Origin: Plectonema cf. radiosum LEGE 06105
GTDB lineage: Bacteria; Cyanobacteriota; Cyanobacteriia; Cyanobacteriales; Nostocaceae
Length of the DNA stretch: 64,000 bases
NCBI RefSeq assembly: GCF_015207665.1
Contig: NZ_JADEWL010000020.1
Coordinates: 1-64,000, forward strand
Direction of reading: 5' to 3'
Below, piece by piece: positions 8,764 through 17,948 of the stretch. Each line of letters begins with the position of its first letter. Within the stretch, counting starts at the first letter, position 1. The notes under the pieces were generated by a model. That model had not been told where the DNA came from and did not search any database. It saw only the letters and a list, made by a program, of their open reading frames with translations. Both the position numbers and the translations under genes were made by a program.

Positions 8764-9702
8764 TTATCTAAGATTTGAGGGACTGGGTTCAATTACTTTG
8801 CCATGGAGTAATATTTGATCATCTTTCAGAAATGCTGGTTTTTCCATTACATAGTTTTGTAAGTTGGGGTCTATGCTAGGTTCAAAATCAAAAAGCTCTT
8901 TTACTTGTTCAGAAGCATTATTTTGATAAGATTGATGTCGAATTCCATATTTACGCAAGATTGAAGATAATTGCCTTTTTCTCAATTTAAATACTTCTGG
9001 TAATTGACTTTCAAACTGTTCTGTTTCACCTATAAAATCTTGTAGAAATTCAAGGACTTCTAGATGATCTTCTAACTTCGGCTTATGGATCACAGGTTCT
9101 GATAAACGACAATACTCAGCTACTGTTTGATCGATTACATCAAGAGTCTGCTCTACATAGAGTAGCAATTCCTCTTTATCTATATTGGCAACTGCTTGTT
9201 CGGACTCAACTGGCTTCACTTGAGATTTATTAGGTTGATTGTCAAGAGAAGATTTATTAAACTGTCTGGATTTCATTACTGCTGTAGAAACGAATGCACC
9301 CAGAACTGCTCCCAAAGAACCACCGAAAATACCACCTGCGATTGTTCCTCCTAATGCACCACCCGCTAAACCACCCCAAACTCCATCGAACAAACTGTTT
9401 TGCTCATTATCATCAATAGATTCGTGAGGTTCAGGGGTAATTCTAGGAGAGACGTGAACCTGCGTTTGATTCTTTGCCAGCATGGAGAAAGAGAGGCGAA
9501 AAGCTTCCAGCATAGAAAGCGCAATACGAGCCTGTGATTGAGTTAAGCTTCCAATATATTCCCCATCAATGTCGCCAAGCTGCGTTAACCGATCTTGAAC
9601 TATCTCACTTAGTTCGCTAATAGTGGTTGCAGATTCAACTCTCTTTTGAAAATCAGGTAATTTCTGTTTGTAACAGTCTTTTAATGTCTTCATACTACAC
9701 AT
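8764..9702 (-). CDS. Glycine-zipper membrane protein, possible GrpE-like partner
   Basis: This encodes 312 residues. The helical N-terminus (1-80) is followed by a Gly-rich zipper of the GxxxG type near residues 107-140, typical of membrane-inserting segments, and then by a long coiled-coil region. The last 50 residues, including DDQILLHGKVIEP, faintly resemble the beta domain of GrpE exchange factors. That would suit its place 59 bp upstream of the Hsp70-like gene. The GrpE comparison is my inference and not certain. The start could also be the Met at residue 4. Confidence 0.6.
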   Translation of the reverse strand: MCSMKTLKDCYKQKLPDFQKRVESATTISELSEIVQDRLTQLGDIDGEYIGSLTQSQARIALSMLEAFRLSFSMLAKNQTQVHVSPRITPEPHESIDDNEQNSLFDGVWGGLAGGALGGTIAGGIFGGSLGAVLGAFVSTAVMKSRQFNKSSLDNQPNKSQVKPVESEQAVANIDKEELLLYVEQTLDVIDQTVAEYCRLSEPVIHKPKLEDHLEVLEFLQDFIGETEQFESQLPEVFKLRKRQLSSILRKYGIRHQSYQNNASEQVKELFDFEPSIDPNLQNYVMEKPAFLKDDQILLHGKVIEPSPSNLR

Positions 9703-9951
9703 ATTTCAAATGACTACTTCCAAGGCTGAATTGTTTTAGATAGAAGTGTAAAGCTAAATTACATTAGTTAGTTTTTGGCGATCATTATACGTGAAACACA
9801 AATTATTGAATGTATAATAAATTACAGTATACCATTTTGACTAAATACTAATGGTTCTCAATCTTTTTTTCAACTAAACCAATATTAGGCAGATTGCGAT
9901 TTAAACTATATTTTTGCCAAAAGAATTAAACCATACTTTGACCGGAGCATA

Positions 9952-10140
9952 TCACTTAAAGGATAAGATAGCCGTTTTTAAAGGATAAAATGACCGCTTC
10001 AGGTAAGCTATAACCCTTATTTATCTTGGAAATACGGGAGCAAGTGATTTCATTCAACTCTCTCAAATGCGCTTCCACCAAATTATTTTGGACGGCGGAC
10101 ACTTTATGGTTTTAAAACGGTCACTTTTTACTTTAAGTGA
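9952..10140. repeat. Possible MITE or IS remnant with 10-bp terminal inverted repeats
   Basis: TCACTTAAAG at 9952-9961 is matched by its exact complement at 10131-10140, and the similarity extends imperfectly for about 25 bp to a shared CCG. A second inner copy of TTAAAGGATAA lies next to the left end. The interior contains a 48-residue minus-strand frame with a GTG start (9956-10102) that I do not recognise. The 189-bp size suits a miniature element. The rest of 9703-10340 shows no gene. Confidence 0.4.
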
Positions 10141-10339
10141 CAATTGCTTGTAGTAATTGTCATAATTTTGAATTCTTAATTTATTCACTAAGTAATTCAT
10201 CAACAAGCAACAATAAGATTACGGGAAAATTCTGGTACCCAAAAGGGTAATATTTTTTTCTTGCTTCCACGTATAAATCCAGAGGCTATAATATCCAGCT
10301 TATCTTTTGTAAATTTTTAACTAACGGAGCCATTGATCT

Positions 10340-10836
10340 AAACGCTCCTATTCTTCACGTTGTGCTTGTACAACACCTTGTAAAAAAATCACCACTATCT
10401 AAAACACCTTCAGCAATTAAATCTCCTAAATTATCTGTATCCCATACAGAGGGTTGTAATTCTATTATTGGCGTTCGCAATTTTAGTGTCTGCTTTCACC
10501 TGCATCGCGTTGCTCCCATTCAATAGTTACAGCCCCAGCACTCATTTCACTTACTGCTACAGGAAGAATTTCTGCTCCACATAGCAAATTAACTAAAGTG
10601 CTTTTTCCGCTACTAGTTCTGCCTGTAGTCGCTAGGGAGAGAGTTGGAGAACGAATTTCATTAATTAGCTTATTAAGGGCTTCATTTAATTTGACAGAAA
10701 GTTCTTCCATTTCCGGCTGGTATCTACTATCTGGTAAGTATTGGGATATTTCTGTATAAAAGTTGTTCCAGCATTTAGTAAGTAACGTTGCCTTTAATTC
10801 TACATCTTCAAACAGCATGTATAATTTATCACTCAT
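10340..10836 (-). pseudogene. Truncated dynamin-like GTPase
   Basis: From the ATG at 10836 about 118 residues are intact. They include the G1 loop GRTSSGKSTLVN and the following G2 region as found in bacterial dynamin-like proteins. The frame stops at 10483, well short of the 500-800 residues usual for the family. In the next frame, downstream sequence reads as protein again (for example LGDLIAEGVLDSGDFF, then LQGVVQAQREE after a run of Ts). This indicates an internal deletion plus frameshifts. It lies upstream of the Hsp70-like operon on the same strand and was probably its first gene. Confidence 0.6.
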
Positions 10837-10983
10837 TTTACACAAATACTTAGTTGAAAGTAATTAATATTAGTCCAGAATTAACTACATAATTAATAAT
10901 TTCAAGTATACCGCAATACATTTGGAATTATAATTATGTGAAGTTTGTTGTATAAAAATGTTATTAAAGTCAGTTCCTTATTT

Positions 10984-11038
10984 GTAGATAAGCTTTATAA
11001 AACAAAAGGCTTATCTACTCAGTAAAGTTTCATTACTT
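10984..11038 (+). ncRNA. Possible small RNA end: two hairpins and T-run
   Basis: GTAGATAAGC and its complement form a 10-bp stem (10984-11018). A small AGTAA/TTACT stem ending in TTTTTT follows. This looks like a rho-independent terminator on the plus strand, but no plus-strand gene lies upstream, since 10836 is the start of a minus-strand gene. A short divergent transcript would explain it. The remainder of 10846-11130 shows nothing else. Confidence 0.3.
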
Positions 11039-11131
11039 TTTTGGCTTGTCAGTATACATAGCTTGGTTTAAAGATTTTAGAATGGTGTGAGCAAAAGGCA
11101 AGTAGTTATTTTTAAAAGATAAACTATATTC

Positions 11132-11158
11132 GCTAATCTCTGTATTTTTCCGGAATGT
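11132..11158 (+). promoter_or_regulatory. Conserved element upstream of CHAT gene, copy 1
   Basis: This 27-bp stretch matches 25 of 27 positions with 42181-42207 (other strand). In both cases it ends 60 bp before the ATG of a CHAT-type gene. Its centre is the palindrome TTCCGGAA preceded by GTATT. A weaker relative lies before the CHAT gene starting at 24466. It is probably an operator or promoter element for co-control. Confidence 0.55.
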
Positions 11159-11218
11159 CGAGGCAAATTACTGAATTATTGCCATAGTAATGTTACTACT
11201 TGCTATTCGTATCTACCT

Positions 11219-11512
11219 ATGAACCAACAGCGCCAGGATGCTTATCTTAACTTAATTAAACAATTGCTGAATTGCTCTAGTGGAAAATATTGGGAAATAT
11301 TAGAAACGAATCAAGATTTACTTGATGCTGGATTAGTGCAGACAATGCTCAGGGTGGCGAACGAGCAGATGACTTTGAGCAAACTAGATGCTGCTAATTT
11401 CTTAATGAATCTTGCGAGGCAATTAATGGGAGCTTTGGGAGCTTCTGGTAATACGCTTTTACCAATGTCACCGATTAGTAGTACTTGTTCATTAAGACTA
11501 ATTAAGGAATAA
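11219..11512 (+). pseudogene. N-terminal fragment of a CHAT-TPR protein
   Basis: The first 75 residues (MNQQRQDAYLNLIKQLLNC...) closely parallel the N-termini of the CHAT proteins starting at 24466 and 42121. The frame then turns into unrelated sequence and stops after 97 residues, without TPRs or a protease domain. It keeps the conserved upstream element at full spacing. It may be a relic of a complete gene replaced by the downstream CHAT gene, or a free N-terminal domain that could still compete for the partner of its relatives. Confidence 0.55.
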
Positions 11513-11629
11513 CAATGAGTCAACAAAGCAAAAATCATCAAAAGTCGTCATACCACTAAATCTTTAGCATTATCCCCCCGCAGGGTAGCAATCTGACGCT
11601 GAACACTTAAGTATAAAGGCAAGCCAGCA

Positions 11630-14600
11630 ATGAACGAACAACGCATCCAAGAATATGAGCAGTTCTTGATAAAAATATCGCAGGCAATCTACAGCAGCAA
11701 AGCTAACCCCGAAGTCATATACCCCATACTGCAAGCAAACCTAGACAAACTCGATAAAAACTTGATCGCCATCTTGCAAAATTGGTCAGCGGCAAGACTC
11801 TTAGAAGCGGAATCCTCAACAGCAATAAAAATCGCCTGGATGCTTATCGAATTGAGCAAACTTATCCAGGGGTTTCCCCTTGGCAGCAAGGAGACAAATA
11901 TAGAAATTAGCCTCGCTGGTTACGAAATATTGCTAACAGTCTTTTTGACCCGCGACAGTGACCGTGAAAATTGGGCGGTGATTCAACTAAATCTAGGGAA
12001 TACCTACCGCGAGAGGATATCGGGGAACAGGACAGAAAACTTAGAGAAAGCGATCACTGCCTGCGAAATGGCGTTACAAGTTTTCACTCCTGAAGCGCAC
12101 CCTATACCCTGGGCAATGACTCATAATAATTTAAGTCTTGCCTACAGCGAGAGGATATTTGGCAACCGGGCACAAAATCTGGAGTTGGCAATCGCGGCTC
12201 TGAAAAAAGCGTTGCAAGTTTTCACTCCTGAAGTACACCTAATACCCTGGGCACAAACTCAAAGCAATTTGGGTGGTGTTTACTGTAACAGGATATTGGG
12301 CAGCAGAGCAGAAAATTTGGAGTTGGCGATCGCTGCTCTAGAAAAAGCGTTGCAAGTTTTCACTCCTGAAGCATACCCTATACTTTGGGCACAAACTCAG
12401 TATAATTTGGGTGAAGCATACAAAAACAGGATATCAGGAGACAGGACAGAAAATTTGGAGAAGGCAATCGCTACCTGCAAAATGGCGTTGCAAGTTTTTA
12501 CTTTTGAAGCACTCCCTATCCAATGGGCAATGACTCAGAATAATTTGGGTACTGCCTACATTGAGAGGATATATGGTGACAAGGGCGAAAATATGGAGAT
12601 GGCAATCGCTGCCTGCAAAATGGCGTTGCAAGTTTTCACTTTTGAAGCACTCCCTATCCAATGGGCAATGACTCAGAACAACTTGGGTATTGCCTACGGT
12701 GACAGGATATGGGGCGACAAGTCCGAAAACTTGGAAAAAGCGATCGCTGCTTACAACATGGCGTTGCAAGTTCGCACTCGTGAAGCAAATCCTATTGATT
12801 GGGCAAAAACTCAGAACAATTTGGGTACTGACTACAGCAACAGAATATGCGGTGATAAGGCAGAAAATTTGGAGATGGCGATCGCTTCTTACCAACAGGC
12901 ACTACAAGTTTACACAAAACAAGCATTCCCTATACTTTGGGCAGGGACTCAGAATAATTTGGGGAATGCCTATGGCGACAGAATATCCGGTGACAAGGCA
13001 GAAAATCTGGAGAAGGCGATCGCTTCTTACGAACAGGCGCTACAAGTTCGTACTCGTCAAGCACTTCCCATTGATTGGGCTACGACTCAAAACAGTTTAG
13101 GTAATGCCTACAAGGACAGGATATGGGGCAACAAGGCCGAAAATCTGGAGAAGGCGATCGCTTCTTACGAACAGGCGTTGCAAGTTCGCACTCGTGAAGC
13201 AAATCCTGTCTATTGGGCAATGACTCAGAACAATTTGGGTAATGCCTACAGCAATAGGATATGGGGCAACAAGGCAGAAAATCTGGAGATGGCTATCGAA
13301 GCTTACGAACAGGCGCTGCAAGTTCGCACCCGTGAAGCAAATCCTATCTATTGGGCGAACACTCAGAACGATTTAGGTGAAGCATACAGAAATAGGATAT
13401 CTGGTAACAAAGCAGAAAATTTGGAGTTAGCTATCGCTGCTCTGGAAAAAGCATTGCAAGTTAGCACTCGCGAAACACTCCCTATCCAATGGGCAATAAC
13501 TCAGAATAATTTGGGGCTTGCCTACAGCGAGAGGATATCCGGTGACAGGGCTGAAAATTTGGAGTTAGCTATCGCTGCTCTGGAAAAAGCATTGCAAGTC
13601 AGCACCCGTGAAACACTCCCTATCCAATGGGCAATGACCCAGAACAATTTGGGTGAGGCATACAGAAATAGGATATCGGGCGACCGGGTAGAAAATTTGG
13701 AGAAGGCAATCGAAGCTTACGAACAGGCGTTGCAAGTAAGCACCCGTGAAGCACTTCCCATCAATTGGGCAATGACTCAGAATAATTTGGGTCTTGTTTA
13801 CACAAATAGAATATCTGGAGACAAGGCAGAAAATCTAGAGAAGGCGATCGCTGCTTTTGAGCAAGCGTTGCAAGTTCGCACTCGTGAAGCAAATCCTATT
13901 GATTGGGCAATGACCCAGAACAATTTGGGTGGCACCTATTTCTACAGGATATCTGGAGACAAGGCAGAAAATTTGGATAAGGCGATCGCTGCTTTTGAGC
14001 AAGCGTTGCAAGTTCATACTCCTGAAGCACTCCCCAGCCTCTGGGCAAGGACTCAGAATAACTTAGGTGTTATATACGTTCACAAGATATCCGGTGACAG
14101 TTCAGAAAATCTGGAGAAGGCGATCGCAGCTTTTGAGAAAGCGTTTCAAGTTTATACCCCAGAAACACTCCCCATGCTCTGGGCAGAAACTCAGATGAAT
14201 TTAGGTACTGCTTACCACAGTAGGGTATCTGGCAACGACAGAACAGAAAATTCGGAGAAGGCGATAGAAGCCTACGAAAAGGCGTTAACAGTTTTCACTC
14301 CCGAAGCAGATCCAATTAAATGTCTCGAAATTTTTCAAAACCTCGGCAATCTCCACTTCACTCAAGGCGACTGGGAAAAAGCAATTGATGCCTATGAAAA
14401 TGCAATAATCGTAGCTGAACTCAGTCGCAGTCGGGCAAACACCGACGAAAATCGCCAAAAGATTATGGAAAAAGCAATAGCAGTTTATCAAAAACAGGTT
14501 CAAGCCCATATTAACATCCAACAATGGGATAAAGCCATCGAAACAATCGAACGCAGTAAAGCCCGCAACCTAGTTGAACTTCTCACAAATCGTGACTTCT

Positions 14601-16060
14601 ATCCTAGAGGCAACGTTCCCCAAGAGATGATCGCCGAGTTAGATCGACTGCGACGAAGCATTCCATCATTGGAAAGGCAGTTACAGGTAATTATGGATCA
14701 ATTATCGGGAAGTATTGAAAAACAACAACCGCAGCGCTTGCCATTAGAGAAGTCAAGGCAACGACTAAAGGAAGAATTGCAGGAGTCACGGCAGCAATTA
14801 AATGAGGTATTGAATCAAATCAAACCTTTTGATCCTAGCTTCAACTTAACTCAAAAAATAGAAACTATTCGATTCCAGGAGATTCAAAGCCTTGTTGACG
14901 AGCAAACTGCCATGATTCAGTGGTACTTGACTGGAGATGAACTTCTCACTTCAATTATTACCCAGCACAGTTCACCAGTGATATTTGCTAGCTCTTCTGC
15001 TAAAGATAGAGAAGTTTTTATTAATTGGGCAGAGAAATATCTGGGTTCATACAGTCAACAGAGAGAACAATGGAAAAACGAACTACCTTCCCACCTTGCC
15101 GAGCTTGCCGAAATTCTCAAGATTGACAAAATCCTTGACGAGATTAATAAGATTTTTGCTTGCCAAGAGATTAAATGCGATCGCCTAATCCTTATTCCTC
15201 ATCGCATTCTTCATTTGCTGCCTCTCCATGCTTTACCATTAAAGAATGAAGATTTACTTTGCGATCGCTTTCCCCGAGGTCTTAGCTATGCTCCTAGCAT
15301 TCAACTGCTACAATTAAGTAAAACTTGGAGCCGTCCTTCACTAAAAAGTTTTTTCAGTGTCAAGAACCCCACAGAAGACCTCAGCTTTGCTGACCTAGAG
15401 GTTGCCACTATCCGTAATTACTTTTATCCTAACGATGACGTATTAGAAAGACAAGAAGCTAGCAAAACAGCTCTAACCTCAGAGCGCCTGGGTCAAACCA
15501 ATGTTGCTCATTTCTCTTGTCACGGTTATTTCAACTTTGAAACACCTAGCCAATCTGCTCTATTATTAGCAGGTAGTCGTGATGGAAGCGCGATTAATTT
15601 AGAAAAATCCCTCACTCTGGGTGATATCTTTGCCTTAGACTTGCGCCAATGTCGTCTCACTACCCTATCTGCCTGTGAAACGGGTCTGACAGATTTGAAA
15701 TCCCTCAGTGATGAATATATTGGTTTGCCCAGTGGATTTCTCTATGCAGGCAGCCCCGGTGTGGTCAGCAGTCTTTGGACTGTGGATGACCTATCAACAG
15801 CTTTTTTGATGATTAAGTTTTATAAGAATTTGCAAGATTCTGAGCATTATCCCAACGTAGCAATCGCCCTCAACCATGCTCAACTTTGGCTACGGAATAT
15901 TACTCAAAAAGAATTACAAGAATGGATTTTAAGAAATAAAATCTCTTTAGATGCAACTGCCAAGATAAAGCTGCGTCGTTGGCTACATAAAATGCCAGAT
16001 GATGCCCAACCATTTCAGTCTCCCTTCTACTGGGCAGCTTTTTGTGCGATCGGTCAGTGA
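11630..16060 (+). CDS. CHAT-domain protease with long TPR array
   Basis: This encodes 1476 residues. After a helical N-terminus (about 1-115) come roughly 17 TPR-like units of exactly 46 residues (138 bp), with the consensus ENLEKAI..YEQALQV and TQNNLG.AY..RI.G. A helical linker with ARNLVELL follows. The C-terminal CHAT domain is a caspase-like cysteine protease: the catalytic His is in HFSCHG near residue 1297 and the Cys in LSACETG near 1348. It ends in the FYWAAF motif seen in its relatives. The TPRs probably bind a trigger protein. The next gene, 54 bp downstream, carries an EAD and is likely its partner. The repeats are very alike at DNA level, some containing GCGATCGC. Confidence 0.9.
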   Translation: MNEQRIQEYEQFLIKISQAIYSSKANPEVIYPILQANLDKLDKNLIAILQNWSAARLLEAESSTAIKIAWMLIELSKLIQGFPLGSKETNIEISLAGYEILLTVFLTRDSDRENWAVIQLNLGNTYRERISGNRTENLEKAITACEMALQVFTPEAHPIPWAMTHNNLSLAYSERIFGNRAQNLELAIAALKKALQVFTPEVHLIPWAQTQSNLGGVYCNRILGSRAENLELAIAALEKALQVFTPEAYPILWAQTQYNLGEAYKNRISGDRTENLEKAIATCKMALQVFTFEALPIQWAMTQNNLGTAYIERIYGDKGENMEMAIAACKMALQVFTFEALPIQWAMTQNNLGIAYGDRIWGDKSENLEKAIAAYNMALQVRTREANPIDWAKTQNNLGTDYSNRICGDKAENLEMAIASYQQALQVYTKQAFPILWAGTQNNLGNAYGDRISGDKAENLEKAIASYEQALQVRTRQALPIDWATTQNSLGNAYKDRIWGNKAENLEKAIASYEQALQVRTREANPVYWAMTQNNLGNAYSNRIWGNKAENLEMAIEAYEQALQVRTREANPIYWANTQNDLGEAYRNRISGNKAENLELAIAALEKALQVSTRETLPIQWAITQNNLGLAYSERISGDRAENLELAIAALEKALQVSTRETLPIQWAMTQNNLGEAYRNRISGDRVENLEKAIEAYEQALQVSTREALPINWAMTQNNLGLVYTNRISGDKAENLEKAIAAFEQALQVRTREANPIDWAMTQNNLGGTYFYRISGDKAENLDKAIAAFEQALQVHTPEALPSLWARTQNNLGVIYVHKISGDSSENLEKAIAAFEKAFQVYTPETLPMLWAETQMNLGTAYHSRVSGNDRTENSEKAIEAYEKALTVFTPEADPIKCLEIFQNLGNLHFTQGDWEKAIDAYENAIIVAELSRSRANTDENRQKIMEKAIAVYQKQVQAHINIQQWDKAIETIERSKARNLVELLTNRDFYPRGNVPQEMIAELDRLRRSIPSLERQLQVIMDQLSGSIEKQQPQRLPLEKSRQRLKEELQESRQQLNEVLNQIKPFDPSFNLTQKIETIRFQEIQSLVDEQTAMIQWYLTGDELLTSIITQHSSPVIFASSSAKDREVFINWAEKYLGSYSQQREQWKNELPSHLAELAEILKIDKILDEINKIFACQEIKCDRLILIPHRILHLLPLHALPLKNEDLLCDRFPRGLSYAPSIQLLQLSKTWSRPSLKSFFSVKNPTEDLSFADLEVATIRNYFYPNDDVLERQEASKTALTSERLGQTNVAHFSCHGYFNFETPSQSALLLAGSRDGSAINLEKSLTLGDIFALDLRQCRLTTLSACETGLTDLKSLSDEYIGLPSGFLYAGSPGVVSSLWTVDDLSTAFLMIKFYKNLQDSEHYPNVAIALNHAQLWLRNITQKELQEWILRNKISLDATAKIKLRRWLHKMPDDAQPFQSPFYWAAFCAIGQ

Positions 16061-16114
16061 TCACCCAATATCGATAATATACTCTAAATATTATCGGTAA
16101 AAGATGCCCAAATA

Positions 16115-17662
16115 ATGATCGAAATAACCCAGAATTTAGGACTGCGTAGTCCTAGTATTACTCTTTATGCTTTCCATCTGCGAAACAGTATCAACCAAGG
16201 ACTAGAGCCGACTGTAGCAGAAGCACCACAGTTGTGGGAACAGTTAGTTGATTTGGGTAATAAACTTCACATTGCAGAATTACAAAATCTTCAACAACAA
16301 CTTATTTGTTACCAAGAAAATAAATATTTTCCACAAGCAGAAGATAATCGTAGTATTGAATACCTTAAATTACTACTTAATCAAAAAAAAAGTTTAAATT
16401 TTCAGTTAATTTCTCAAAGTAATGGGTTAAAACTTCAGGGCTTACTTTGTCCTTTTAGGTTACATGATACTTATGCAATCGATTTAACTTTGTCTTTTAA
16501 AGGTACGTTAACTCTAGCTCAATTAAGTAATATCAATCCCGAAAATCTACTGCTACCTCCACAAATACAACCTTCTCTGGGACAAACAATATTACTTTTT
16601 GGTAAACCAATAGAAACTCAAGAAAATTACCAATCCTTAGCTGATGCTTGTGTTGCACAAATTCTTTTAGAAAGAAATTCAATAGAGTTTGTAAGTGAAG
16701 GTTATCTGCTGGGAAATCCAATTTTTGAATATGAAAGCCCCCATACTGACCCTGCTCAAAAACTGCATATTTTAGTTTGGCTTAAATGCCAAGATATGAA
16801 TCCAGACCATATGGATAAAGTAGCAGAGATTATACTATATTTACTGTGGTGTCGCCATAAAATTCAGTACGTTTATCATCAATCCCGATGGTGCGATCGC
16901 CAAACAAAACAACTATACAGCAAATTAGAAGAGTACACACAGCGCTTTAATCAAATTTCTCAAGGTGCAAATCAACAATCGCTGTTAAGTAAGTTGTTAG
17001 GAGAAATCCGAAAAACCGAACTAGAGTATGTTCGCTACCTGGGGGAATTAGCAGACCACGAAAATACTATAAGTATCAACGAACAAAACTATAGTACTAA
17101 ACTGAAAAAACTGGAATTGCTACCAGAAACAAACTTGAATTTATGGCAACAGTTTTTAGATTATGCACGTAATAAATTACAAAAACAAATTCAAATAGAC
17201 TTACGCTCTTTAAAACCTGGACGGGAACGCTTAGAACACCTCAAGGCTACAGTCGGGGAAGCAATCGTTAATCAAGGAGTTGAAAGCCGAAATACTTATC
17301 ACAAAGAAATTGAAAACGAAGATAACACATCTGGTATTCCCCCTAAAATCTATAGTAAATTACGTAATGCCTTGTTAGATTGTGAGCAATTTGATAGCGT
17401 TCAGCAATTACGGAATTTTTTTAAATTAAATACTCCCCTTAAACCTTGGCGAAGTTGTTGGAAAGCAGGTAGCCCCTCTGAAATGGTAGAAGATGCCATT
17501 GGTTACTTACATGATAAATTTCGTAGCGATACAAAGGAAAATGCATTAATTATTTTAGTGCGTTTACTTGCAGACTCAATAGATCCAGGAGACAGTCGCA
17601 ATCAAATTTTAGCTGACTTAGCACAGGAATTGAGTGTAGTACTTGCTCGTAATGTCACGTAA
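16115..17662 (+). CDS. CHAT-partner protein with C-terminal effector-associated domain
   Basis: This encodes 515 residues. The N-terminal 400 residues are a cyanobacterial domain without a catalytic motif that I can see. It includes TLYAFHLRNSINQGLEP near the start, WCRHKIQYVYHQSRWC near 250, and then coiled-coil. Residues about 408-505 form an EAD that matches the N-termini of the proteins starting at 24650, 29021 and 29241: PPKIYSKLRNALLDCEQF, then PWR, then RSDTKENAL. The gene follows the CHAT protein gene closely on the same strand. I infer an adaptor that links the CHAT protease to other EAD proteins. Confidence 0.75.
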   Translation: MIEITQNLGLRSPSITLYAFHLRNSINQGLEPTVAEAPQLWEQLVDLGNKLHIAELQNLQQQLICYQENKYFPQAEDNRSIEYLKLLLNQKKSLNFQLISQSNGLKLQGLLCPFRLHDTYAIDLTLSFKGTLTLAQLSNINPENLLLPPQIQPSLGQTILLFGKPIETQENYQSLADACVAQILLERNSIEFVSEGYLLGNPIFEYESPHTDPAQKLHILVWLKCQDMNPDHMDKVAEIILYLLWCRHKIQYVYHQSRWCDRQTKQLYSKLEEYTQRFNQISQGANQQSLLSKLLGEIRKTELEYVRYLGELADHENTISINEQNYSTKLKKLELLPETNLNLWQQFLDYARNKLQKQIQIDLRSLKPGRERLEHLKATVGEAIVNQGVESRNTYHKEIENEDNTSGIPPKIYSKLRNALLDCEQFDSVQQLRNFFKLNTPLKPWRSCWKAGSPSEMVEDAIGYLHDKFRSDTKENALIILVRLLADSIDPGDSRNQILADLAQELSVVLARNVT

Positions 17663-17948
17663 AAGTTTATAATCCGATTTTAAAGAAAATACGGTATTAA
17701 GGGTTTATATGGTTACGTGATAGAACAAATAGAAGTAAGCGATAAAAACGATAAGTTAATATTCTGGCTTTGTAAAGCACGCCTACGATGTGAAAACAAG
17801 CATTCCGCTAGATTCTTCTGTAAATTTGAGTTATAAGCAGCACAATGAGCCGAAAGAGTTGAAAATGCTGTAATAATATATTTTTAGAAATATGTCAAAA
17901 ATTAACTTGGCTCAAAAATGAGCTACTAATAACCTAGGACTAGTCCTT

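Noticed and set aside
12434-13321. Minus-strand open frames of 74-153 codons opposite the CHAT repeats
   Set aside because: They repeat with the TPR period and are complementary shadows of the coding repeats.
11990-14300. Regular 138-bp repeat spacing resembling a CRISPR or satellite array
   Set aside because: The period equals 46 codons, the frame is open throughout, and the product is a TPR array; there are no spacers.
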